Of a stretch of 64,000 nucleotides of DNA, positions 1 to 10,400 are shown piece by piece; position 1 is the first letter of the stretch; each line of letters opens with the position of its first letter. Made by a program: the position numbers and the translations under genes. This DNA comes from Neoscytalidium dimidiatum. Its lineage: Eukaryota > Ascomycota > Dothideomycetes > Botryosphaeriales > Botryosphaeriaceae. Below the pieces are notes generated by a model. That model had not been told where the DNA came from, searched no databases, and saw only the letters and a list, made by a program, of their open reading frames with translations. The stretch spans positions 124,001-188,000 of the forward strand of contig CM074696.1 of NCBI GenBank assembly GCA_037367355.1, read 5' to 3'.

Positions 1-2
1 CC

Positions 3-413
3 GATAGCCATGATTTCGAGCGCGTCTGCCAGCTGCGCCATCTGGAGGCACTTCTTTTTTTGGACGACGGCCACGAGAATATATGCCGGAGCATCTTGGA
101 GAACATCCTTGACCAAGCGGAGGAGGAAAGAAGAAAGAATAACCGAGAATTATCCTGGATAAGGCTCACTCTGGCTCAAATCCTTCGCGATTCAGATGAC
201 AGAGAGCGCCGCAAGATGATATTCGCAAAATTGGCGATACCTTTTGACTGCGATAGTGACACTGACAGAAAAATTGTCGAAAAAGCCCTCAAACTGGCAA
301 AGAGCAGACAAATGGACGCCGCAGTGAGTCTATTGCATTCTCATGGAATGCAATGGCGTCGGAAAGAAGACTTTTGGATCCCAACTGGAGGTCCGATGAC
401 TGGAGCATTTTGA
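3..413 (+). CDS. 3' end of an unrecognised gene (partial, cut by window edge)
   Basis: The frame is open from the first bases of the window to a TGA at 411-413, so this is the C-terminal part (about 136 residues) of a gene that starts outside. The peptide is charged and mostly helical in character, rich in Glu, Arg and Lys (for example AEEERRKNNRELSW), and I recognise no domain. A second stretch that also reads like protein lies just downstream in another frame (434-559, containing LTNAEETKRLCNCLKSR, stop at 557-559). A GTGAGT donor inside the first stretch (at about 322) could be spliced to the AG at 432-433 with phase kept, which would make 434-559 the true last exon. Which end is used cannot be decided here. 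Function unknown. Confidence 0.4.
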   Translation, partial: DSHDFERVCQLRHLEALLFLDDGHENICRSILENILDQAEEERRKNNRELSWIRLTLAQILRDSDDRERRKMIFAKLAIPFDCDSDTDRKIVEKALKLAKSRQMDAAVSLLHSHGMQWRRKEDFWIPTGGPMTGAF

Positions 414-559
414 AACTATCTTGATGCTTTGAGAGGATTGGACGTCAGGGCGAGGTCCTCAACTTTAAGTCATTGACCAATGCTGAAGAAACAAAGAGGC
501 TATGCAATTGTCTGAAAAGTCGAGTTCTCGAAGGCAGAGAAAACATCAAACGGAATTGA

Positions 560-866
560 GAGCAGTGATGTCTATTCATTTTACCGCATCAATTTCTTAC
601 TATTTACACGTGTGCATTCCAAGAAAACCTCACGAAAGGACAGTACTATCTTTTATGTAAGCTTCCTCTTCCTTGCCTATACCGGGCAGACGGAATCTGC
701 AATGGGTTGATTCAAGGATGGGCCACTTATGAGACAGGCTAAGGGCCTCAAGCCAGTATAATAAATGCTTCGTAAAGAACTTATAAATCCCTTTGAAGCG
801 GCTAAGCCCCAATTCGCAAGCTTGTAGGCGGTTTATCTAGTAAAGGCCTGCATATTGAGTGTGATA
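560..866. other. Short intergenic stretch, nothing identified
   Basis: I see no convincing reading frame or RNA gene between the 3' end of the edge gene and the weak hypothetical gene that starts at 867. Confidence 0.5.
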
Positions 867-1392
867 ATGGATGGCCTTGTCAGTTTCATGCCCAACAACC
901 TGGATCGCCAGAGTTTCGGGGTGGGAGAGGCCGCAGACATCTTGATGGAGGTACTCAGACATGACGTGGAGGCAGCCATTAAATATCTCTTTATACCAGA
1001 GTTTTCAGTCGATGTAGAACGCCAGATCGAAGCAGCGTCGCCGATCGAGCAGAAAATCGTGGAAGGTGGGGTAAAGGAACTGTACCACAACGGTATTATC
1101 TTTAGGTATACCGGTAATTACCTAGAGTTCGAGAGAACCAATTTAAACATTGGCCGCTATCTCACGGGAGCCGTTTCCTGCCCTTCTCACTCCGCAGGCG
1201 CTTCAACATCTTGGTACTTCAGCAGGAACCACTGGTACTCTTGGAGCCCTTACTGAGCATTCCATAGTCGGGGCTGAGGCTATTGCTAGAGACACTTGTT
1301 ACAAACCTCCAGTCAGAATTATTTCACTCGACAAGCATCCCTCCATCGTTATGGCGCTTATGTTCGAGCAAGTTATGGCTTTCAATGACTGA
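867..1392 (+). CDS. Hypothetical protein, possibly two exons
   Basis: An ATG at 867 opens a frame of 129 residues to a stop at 1256 (it begins MDGLVSFMPNNLDRQSF). A second frame (about 1190-1392, containing LGALTEHSIVGAEAIARD) overlaps it and also looks coding. Splicing from a GT near 1114 (GTAATT) to the AG near 1222 would join the two in phase, giving a protein ending at the TGA of 1390-1392; other donor and acceptor pairs are possible. No family is recognised and there is no signal peptide or membrane segment. It could be a small real gene, a decayed gene, or chance. The exact splice sites are unsafe. Confidence 0.25.
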
Positions 1393-2093
1393 TATACAGC
1401 ATTATCTTCCACGAATTACGGATATCAGGAAAACATACTAACATTCAGCCCCATCAAGTCTCATAACAGACGTGCAATTTATTTAGTGAGCAGAGTATGA
1501 TAGTCAGACCAACGAGCCACGCACGAGCAGTATTCTCAAAAAAAAAAAAAAAAAACCTTACATTCTCGACATGAACGAAGACTTCACATCATGCTCCGGA
1601 GAAGACATTTGCCTCCTAAAGCTGGGGTTATATTCCCCTCCAAGCACATCTACCCAAGCGCATGACAATCAAAATGAACAACATCACAAGGTGGAAAAGG
1701 AATTCATGTTATACAATCTGCCTGCACGCAAACTACAATACCATATTGTCTCGCTCGCACGGTAAAGGTCCCAAAAATCACAGTAGCCATCCTATATCCC
1801 ACCAGCTCCGACCGATCTATAGTTTTCTCCATTATACCAGGGAAGAGCGTAAGAGACCCGCTCTTTCAAAACAAAAACGCCAAACCAATGCCTTCGGAGA
1901 ACAAAAGTCGAACAATCTCTTACAGTCCCTCCCACCCATCCTATTCTTTTTATTTTTGTAAACAGCTTTGAAGTACAAGGATCTCAAATACAAATGCGGA
2001 ACAAGAAACCCCAAGCGCTAAAGAGTGGACTACCAAAAAGAGAGAGAGAGAGAAATAGAGAAAAAAAAAAAAAGGCCTTTTTCGCTCAGAGTC
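1393..2093. other. Intergenic region with an A18 tract and GA-rich run
   Basis: No supported gene. It holds an 18-base adenine run at 1538-1555 and a GAGA-rich stretch followed by oligo(A) at about 2040-2072, just beyond the stop codon of the VPS9-domain gene and so probably within its 3' untranslated region. Confidence 0.5.
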
Positions 2094-4395
2094 TTACGGT
2101 TTGATCGCGGCCCTCAAGGCACTCGCTAACCTGTGGTAGTCCTTTAGCAACTCATCCACATCCCCGATCTTCAGATCCTTCGCCTCCTTCGCCTCGAGGA
2201 AGCGCTTCACAGGCGGCGCCGTCTTGCTCAGCTCATCCAGCCTCTTCACGGCAGCCGCAGCCTTCGGGTCCGGCTCCGGAACGGGCGACGGCGACCTCGC
2301 CAGGGGCTTGCTCGCCTCCGCCTGCGCAGCAGTCTCCGGCTGCTTTGCCTTCTCGGGCGTCGGCGTGGTGGGGGTCGAGGGCGACGTGTTCGTCCTGCCG
2401 AACCTTGGAAGCATGTTCATGCCGCCGAACCCCCGCAGCGGATTCAACGTGTTGCCCAGACTCCGCATGGATTCGACGGCAGAAGCACCCGCGCTGGCTG
2501 GAGGTGTTGCCTGAGGCGGAGGGCTGGTAAGGGGATCCGTGCCCTTGTCTGCCGGGGTGAATGCCACGCGTCTGCTGCTGGCTCCACTCTTTGCGCTGTC
2601 AACGCTGCGTTCCCGCAAAGGCCGCCGACCACCGAAAAGATCTGTAACCTTGGCATCGCGTTGGGATTCCGTAGTTTCTTCGTTGATGGAACTGCTTGCG
2701 CTCGCGTTGTCGTCGATGGGGGGCGGGGTGCTGACGAGCTTTCGAACGTCCTCCAGAGTCTTTGGGTGAACAGCTTCAGTCTTTCCTCCAACCTGTTGTT
2801 CCTTCAGGCGGCCGAAGAGGAATTTGAGACTGTTGTCTAATGTCTGATTAATTGATTCAAACGCCTGGTCTGCACTGTCCAACACAGCCTGTCGCGCTGC
2901 ATCGCTGGCAGCTTCAATCCGATTCGTTTGAGCTTGAATCAGATTGCTCAAGCGTCGCTGAGACTTGTCCATGGGCGAAGGAAGCGCCTCCGTCTTGCCA
3001 TCTGCACCTTCTGGGGACAGACTTGTCTTGGCGGGCGTGATTCCCAGATCCATTGGCGGAGCATCGCTAGGTGTGATAGGTCTGCCAGCCGACTTGTCAG
3101 GCCCCCCAGGGAGCTCATCCGCCCTGAGTGTGGACAGGTCTACATTCTCAAGGAATGAAATGGAAGCCTCCAAATTCACAAGACAATATGCGGCCTCCCC
3201 GTCGATCTTGCTCGCAGTTCTGAATCGCTGGATGAAATGCAGATTGCTTACGACGCAGATGCCGTCCGGAGGAGAAGTGATCAGGGCGTATATGAGGGTG
3301 GGCAGAATCTCGTCGGCAGAAGAGGAGCTAGGGAAGATTTGCGACAATGCCTCCACGATGCTCTTGTGAGCAGCAGTCAGATGCTGCAACTTCCCGAGTG
3401 GGTACTTCTCATCGTTCATCTTCTGAATGCTCTCGCGAGCCTCTGCCAGCATTTCAGGTATCTTGTCCTTCTTCTCCTCCATAGCCTTCCGCATCTCTGG
3501 TGTAATCTCCTCGCCATGTCCGAGGAGCTCTTTCAACCCGATCCCGACAAGCGATAGTGCGGCAGTGCGCGAGCGAAGCTTCTCGTCCCGTTCGGAATCG
3601 TCGGTGTTGCGGTGTCGCCAAATGCGGGAGTAAATCTAAACCCTGTTTAGCATTTGCTTGGACTTGGCAGGAGAAGCACGAGGACAAGTGTACTTGTGGC
3701 CGGATAGGCTCACCTTCTCGCAGACAGCTCTCTCCACGGCCTCCTCCAGAGCGGTTCTCTTCAGCTCGAGCAGTCTGCGTGCTTTTTTCCGATCCGAGAT
3801 TTCCGTGACGGTCAGCATCTGCTGCTCTAGCGCGGAGTCAGACGCTTTCCGGACATTGCGGGAGTTTGTGGAAGTGCGCGAGGAAAGCGAAGTGGCAGAG
3901 CCCTGGCGGGACAGTCTGGTGGAAAGAGCGGCGATGTGGGTATCTATTTGGGACGCGGCGCGGATGTAGAACTCTTGGAACAGGTCGGATAGCGACTCGA
4001 TCGTGATGGGAGTGGGGTGCACGCGGGCGGAGAGCGAGTCCAGGAATCTTCTCGAGGTCAGCATAGAGACAGGTATGGCTGAAGCCTAGCGCAAACCTCT
4101 CGGCCAAGCTCCTGATCTCGATGGGCAGGTCGTCGAACGACTGCGGAAGGGCGACGTCGGGGTCCTGGTCGTCATCGTGGGCATCGCCGTCCTCGGAGCG
4201 GGTTGCAAAGACGTCGCCCTTCTCGCTGGCGTCGCTGTCCTGATGTGCGAAGGCGGTTGGGTGCAGGATCTCGGGAATTGTGGCTCCCACGGTGCTTGCG
4301 CGGCTGCGATGGCGGGGCCCCTGCGGGGTGCTGTCGAAGCGGCTGAAGCTCTTGGAGGCGTGGATCATTTTGGGGCGGTCCTCGTCGGCGGCCAT
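2094..4395 (-). CDS. VPS9-domain protein, probable Rab5/Vps21 guanine nucleotide exchange factor
   Basis: Three exons: 4395-4097, 4047-3714 and 3635-2094, giving 724 residues. The introns are 49 bp (3' end TGACCTCGAGAAG) and 78 bp (GTGAGC...TTTAG). The first join restores LAERFLDSLSARVHPTP across the splice, a good check. Residues about 205-375 form the VPS9 domain; DEILPTLIYALI and GEAAYCLVNLEAS are its conserved helices, with the acidic and Tyr positions used to expel nucleotide from Rab5-type GTPases. The remaining C-terminal half is low-complexity, Ser/Pro/Ala-rich, with a short helical tail. Known for the family: activation of Rab5/Vps21 on endosomes. Inferred: a Vps9/Muk1-like role in endosome-to-vacuole transport. 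The start is the ATG at 4395-4393. It is divergent to ATG15 with 516 bp between the start codons. Confidence 0.88.
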
Positions 4396-4911
4396 GATGG
4401 TGGGAAGTGTGCAGTCAGGGAGCGGAGCAGAGGGCTCGCATGTCGCGGTGGTGTAATTTGGAGTTGCTATTGATAGGCACAGACAGCAGCAACTGGGAGC
4501 TCTGGCACACACGCGCACACGCACGACACGCACGAGACACGCCGGTACGTGCGGAGCCTGGAGCGGAGCCAGCTCAGGAGCTCAGACGACGAAACCCGCC
4601 AAGCCTGCGAGCCAGTATCTTATCGCGCCTGGCACCCTTGCTTGGCGCCCCAGGACCCGCTGCCCGCTGCGCGCTGCCCGCTGCCCGCCGTTAGCTGCTG
4701 CGGGCTGCGGGCTGCTGCTGGTCTTATGACGCGCGCATGCACTGACACACCCCAGCATCCGCCCAACGCTCGCCCTCGCCATCCCTCACGCCTCCTGTAT
4801 CGCTGCCTCGACGCCCCAATATATCTGCGCCGAGCTGTGCAGGAAACCGCTTCTCCTCCTGAGCCCCAGCTCTGTCATGTCTCGCGCCCTTTCCTGACGC
4901 CCGTTGCCACC
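4396..4911. promoter_or_regulatory. Shared divergent promoter of the VPS9-domain gene and ATG15
   Basis: 516 bp separate the two start codons, so both promoters must lie here. It contains short CACACGCAC-type repeats (about 4505-4540) and a five-copy array of a 7-base unit (4656-4690) followed by two CTGCGGG copies. No TATA box or named transcription-factor site stands out. Confidence 0.6.
4656..4690. repeat. Heptamer array (CCCGCTG), five copies
   Basis: Five head-to-tail 7-base units: CCCGCTG, CCCGCTG, CGCGCTG, CCCGCTG, CCCGCCG. The same unit, read on the other strand (CAGCGGG), forms the array upstream of SIP5 at 16331-16357. It lies midway in the VPS9/ATG15 divergent promoter. Confidence 0.85.
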
Positions 4912-7079
4912 ATGACCAGCAAGCACCGCCTCCGCAGCTCCGCCGGCAGAGCAACCGCCGCCTTCGTCACCACTCTCCTGTCCCTCGCGGCCATCCGCCC
5001 TGCAGCTGCAGATTTGCTTCCCCAGGATAACGAAGCATCTGGCCTTCTCCCGGTGCTTCCTCCGGGCACCCCGCACGACGATGCATCCTCCAAGCTCTCA
5101 AGGGAAATGGACTTCGTGAGTATGCTCGGTCCGAAAGCCGATGCCTGGTGATGCTGATACAGCTGTGCAACCAGACACTAAAGCACGTCTTCCACCACGG
5201 AACCCACAAGTATCCAGGCTTGCACCGTCGCCTGGACATCCACCCCGATACTCCGTTGTGGGTTGCTTCCGACGATGATCCCCAGCAACGAGAGCCTGCC
5301 CAGCCCCTCCGAGCCCGCTCCCAGGCCCTCAACATCGAGCGCCTGGTCGACCGAAGCCCGGAGCACATCAACCATATCCTCGAGACAAAGCGTTTGACCG
5401 GAAAAGAAGTTTCCCTGCCAGCGGATGCCTGGACTGTCGACGAAATAGCCGGTCCCAATGTGACGGACAAAGAGAGCGTCCTGACCTTCGCCAGAATGGC
5501 AGCAAATGCCTACGTGACCGATCCCACTCAGCCAGACTGGTCAGACGTCAAGGGTGGCTTCAATTACACCGAGGATTTTGGCTGGGAAGCCGATGGTCTT
5601 CGTGGTCATATCTTCGCGGATACGACCAACTCAACAATCGTTATCGGCATCAAGGGCACCTCTCCAGCCGTCTTCGATGGCTCCGAGACGACCACCAACG
5701 ATAAAGTGAACGATAACCTGTTCTTCGGGTGCTGCTGTGGTCAGGGAGGATCTTACATGTGGAGGCAGGTGTGCGACTGCATGACGGGTACCTACACCTG
5801 CAATTCGACATGCGTGGTCCAAAACCTGAAGGAGAAGAATCGCTATTATTATGCCGTTCAGGATCTTTACCACAATGTCACTGCGCTCTACCCGGATTCG
5901 GACGTGTGGATCTCCGGCCACTCTCTCGGAGGTGCTACAGGCAGCCTCCTCGGTCTTACCTATGGACTACCAGTAATCACTTTTGAGGCTCCGGGTGAGG
6001 CTATGGCGGCTTCTCGGCTAGGCCTTCCTACTCCACCAGACTACCATCTTGGCAGGCATCAGGACAGAACGGGCTCCGGCGTTTTCCACTTCGGCCACAC
6101 TGCAGATCCCATGTACATGGGTCTCTGCAACACAGCCACCTCCGTATGTACCATCGGTGGTTATGCCATGCAGAGCGTCTGCCATTCTGGATCCATCTGT
6201 ATCTACGACACCGTTGGAGATCTCGGGTGGCGTGTGGGTGCCGGAACCCACCGGATACAGCAAGTGATCCATGACGTTATTGAACGCTACGACGAGGTCC
6301 CTCCATGTAACCCGGACATTAGTTGCACCGACTGCTTCAATTGGAAGTTTTTCGAGAGCAACGGTTCCGACGCTACGACTAGCTCCAGGAGCAGCACAGC
6401 CACCTCCACTAAGACTAGAACCGAGACATGCAAGACGCCAGGATGGTGGGGCTGTCTCGATGAGAGCACCACATCAGGCCCTGTAACAACGTCGACTACG
6501 ATCATTACGTCGACTACTTGTGATACTGTAAGTAATTGTTCAGCAGATGGCAGAAACTCCCATTCTTCAAATCGCAACATCGTTTGCGTAGACAATTTTT
6601 CTGTAGCTTTCCTCAACTAACACAAAACAGCCTGGTTGGTTCGGTTGCAACGACAAGACAACCCATACGGTCATCACGACGTCCACCAGCATTTTCCCCG
6701 TGCCTACTATCACGTCGACTTCGACTACGACTACGACCTCGACAACTACTTGCGAGACTCCTGGATGGTTCGGCTGCAATGACCCGACAACTACTACTAC
6801 GTCTACTACTTCATCAACTTCGAGCTCGACCTCCACTTGCGCCACCCCTGGCTGGTTTGGCGGCTGCGATGACCCTCCGACTACAACGACGACGTCGACG
6901 AACGCGGCTACACCGAAGCCTTCTTTGAGCTCCGTACCTTCAAGGAATGGTTCGGCCTCATCTGCGTAGATCCTTCCCCAACCGAAATTCCGTCTTCCAC
7001 CCCAACACCCCACCACAAGTGTGCCCAGAGGAACTGGTTCGGCCGCTGCAAGGAGTGGAAGGATGAAGATGAGCTCTGA
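4912..7079 (+). CDS. ATG15: ATG15, vacuolar autophagic phospholipase/lipase, with a frame change near the 3' end
   Basis: Exons 4912-5115, 5175-6527 and 6631 onward; introns of 59 bp and 103 bp (GTAAGT...CTAAC...ACAG). An N-terminal hydrophobic segment (residues about 15-35) fits the signal anchor of this family. The lipase core carries GHSLGG with the nucleophile Ser near residue 318, and the first join restores the conserved [10 protein letters not shown]. The C-terminal part is Thr/Ser-rich with repeated Cys-PGWFG-Cys-Asp units. In the frame of exon 3 the protein stops at 6967-6969 (631 residues). A further repeat-like unit ([13 protein letters not shown]) and a plausible true end ([15 protein letters not shown], stop 7077-7079) lie in another frame, so either a one-base loss or an unseen small intron lies between about 6872 and 6940. 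Family role: breakdown of autophagic and multivesicular-body membranes in the vacuole. Confidence 0.9.
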
Positions 7080-7417
7080 TGGACAAGATTAGAAACACAT
7101 TAGACGACGGACAACGACCTGCATTCGTTTAGAATAGCACCGCGGATGGCGTTTGATTTGCTGGGGCGTTTTTGGGTCATGGGATTTGTTTTTATGATAC
7201 CGCAATGGAGGAGGAAATCAAGGCGCAGATTGTGTCTTGAGTACATATCAACTTTGATTAGACCTTTGACTGAGATCTACCATATATACGATTATTGCAT
7301 AAACGTTGCGTTTGTCTCCTGAACTATCTCTCCTCGAACTAGACACTGGAGTGACCCAACCCACCCGCTTACACAGTAAGAGAAAATTGCATCACTTTAT
7401 CTTTAGCACATGATTCA
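7080..7417. other. Intergenic region between convergent ATG15 and the NLR-like gene
   Basis: AT-rich 338 bp between two converging stop codons; it must hold both 3' ends. No gene or notable repeat was seen. Confidence 0.6.
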
Positions 7418-10400
7418 TCACTGACAGTTTCTGCCTGCGATACTTTCCGATATCTCCAATTCAATCTCCTTTGGCCGGATGACTCGCGTATCGCCAAGAA
7501 GCATTCTCAATACTCCCTTCAAATACGTATCTATATCCTCGGAATAGCCATATGCTTCAAGGATGAGAGTCAGAATGTGCGACCTGCTGCTGCTACCTGG
7601 CCGGTTGGGATCGATACGCCTAGACCTCAACAGGACTGAGAACATGTTCAGAAAGCTATCGACTGTGAGAACACAATAATTCCTGGGTCTCTCGTGCAAA
7701 ACAAGAGACCAAGGAAAGCGAAGGTGTTCCAGCGTGACCTGGAAGGCCATGATAAGCGGCGGCGGCTGAATTTCAACGTCAATTCGTGGCGAGGAGATCA
7801 TTGCTGCTGCTGCTTCCACCTTTGTACGTCGGATCGAGAGGGAGAAGGGAGTGTCTCCCTCCTTGTTCTTGGCCTTAGGGTCAGTGGCTCCTACTCCTAA
7901 TAGCTTGGGAATGAGTGTTGTCCTCTCCCAGAGGGCGGCTTCGTGGAGCGGCGTCTCGCGACAGTTATCTCTGGCATTCACATCGACATCTCCTCTTTTG
8001 AGCAACAAGTCCACGAGAGCCTCGGAACCTTCGTACACGGCAATGTGGAGAGGGGTTCTCCCGTACTCTTCCCTGATATTCGGCAGAACCTTTTGGTACT
8101 GCAGGAACAGCTTCACCGTCTCCGCTCGGCGGCTCTTGACAGCGCGATGGAGCTTTGTCCATCCCATTCCATCTTGAGTATTTGGATCAACCGAATCCAA
8201 TCCGAGAAGCTCTGACATTGCCTCCTGGTGGCCATACTGAAAAGCATAATCGAGTGGCGTTTTTCCAAACACGTCTTCTGCGTTGGGATTCGCGGTGCCG
8301 ATTCTTAGCAAACACCGTATTGATGCGGCTGGGTTCTCCATCGCGGCATAGTGGAGCGGGGCCCTCTGATGCTGATCGCGTAAATCAACATTCAAGTTTC
8401 CTGCTTCGTCGAAATCTTTGTGCACAGTCATTGTCGGTCGTCCAATCAGAGCCGCGCCGTTCAGCGTCTGCGCGATCGTGTATGCGTCTCTGATGAGCGC
8501 ATTCAAGGCGCTGTTGATTCCCAAACTGGCAAGTAAGTGTAACAGCCTTTTCGGGACCGCTCGATATCCGTGGTACAAGCGTTGTCTCTTCTTGAGAGTG
8601 ACATAAGTGTTCATGAGTGCTGCGTCCTTTGGCCAGGAGAACAAGTCCACAATGTCTCGCTGGTCAACACATTCCTTTTCCAAGCATCTCAAATGGTGCT
8701 CCAGATGATTCACAACGTAGTTTGTTAGCGGAAGCTCGTTAACGAGGTGCGCATCGTCCTCTGTGTTATGGGAGACTTCATTCATCGACAAGTAACGAAT
8801 GCAGGATCTGGATAATATGAAATGCCCGACTCCAGCAGGAGTCGGGAACCTCTGCGGCAAATCCGTCCTGAACCAGTGGTTGAGGAGATAGTCCAAGACA
8901 GACCGGTGGATCAGCTGGACCCAATCGTTCTTAACCTCGGCGAGGCCTTTGCTGAGCGTCTTAATGGCCTTGACTACATCTCTAACCTCTTCCCTGAAAT
9001 CCTCAGAGTCCCGGTATGCTTGGAGTGATTTTTCGTCACTTTCTGGGTCAATCACCAGTGCGTATCGAATTTCGCATATCCGTAGTGGGCTTTTTGCGAA
9101 GCAGATCCAGTGGAAAAGCCGAGACGATTGTGTCTGGTCTTCCTTGCTCTGTTCTTTCAGAAGGCTATCGTACAGTTCGTTGATGTCCTGCGGAACCTTG
9201 TAAATTTGGTTTTGCAACTTTCGAACCGACGCCCCCTCGTCGTCCAATTCCAGGATCTTCGCGCACACCAGAATGACCCATTGGAACACCCCCCGGGCTC
9301 GTTTCACGGTTTCGGCCTTTACTACGTCTCTCTTCGCTGGGCTCATATCTGATAACAAGGCCTGGACGAGTGTGGTGATATCCCCGGTATTTTCTCTCTC
9401 CACCGCAATGGTATCCTCGTCATCGAGGTTAGCCGGTCGAAGGTTCGGATAGTACCTGCAAGAAAAGCATATTTTGAGGCCTTGCACAGACCTAGCGCCG
9501 TCGGAGAGAATTGAGTTGAACATCTTTTTCAGGTTCCTGGCAGGCTCCGCACCACACTCGTCGAGCGCGTCCACGAAGACAATTATGGGACTCGAGTTTG
9601 CCGCCTCGCGTAAATTTTGCGTCAGGTATCTTTGCAATTCTCCTTGGCCCCAGCTCCATTTCTCGTCGTAAGGTCCCTTGCTCTCGCATCGTTCCAGAAA
9701 GACCGAGGTGAGCTCTGAAAGAGAATCGGGCAGGTAGCGAAGTAGTTGATTCAACAATGAGCGTGATAAGCCAACTGGGCTCTTCTGGAGCTCGCTTCCC
9801 CGTCCGTGGAAAAAAGAAAGAAAGGATGAGGGCGTCCTTCAGAACGCCCTCTTTTGCACCCTCCATGTGTTGAAGGAGATATTTCATTACCGTTGATTTC
9901 CCTACACCGGGGCTTCCTTCAATCCAGAGAAGGCCATCGTGTTTGCTGAGCCATCTTTTATATGCTTGGTTTCTCAATACCCAAGTACACGTATTCCGCT
10001 CAGCGTTGGTGATTTGATCTGGACGAAAGCCTTGTTCAAGAAATGAAAAGGATTGTAGACATTCTTTCTGCTCTTGAGATAGTGGCCAGTCTGCATTACA
10101 TTAGCAGGAACCCTCCAGTCATTTGATCTGGAAGACTGACTTATTCTTGTATGATTTGAAATCTCCTTCAAATACGGCACCACGGCCTCTTTATAATCCG
10201 TGTCGTATGGGCCAGAGAATTTGACTAGTTCTGAGTGTCCTCTATTGATTGGATACACATCATATTGGCCTTCTCTCCATGGCCGGCTATGCGTGGCTGA
10301 AGAAATGCTGACTAGTCGTGCTGGAGGCCCGGACATTGACCATTTCCCGTTGATCTGTGATTTGTCAGACCTTTCTTCACAATGTTGCGAATTGACTTCG

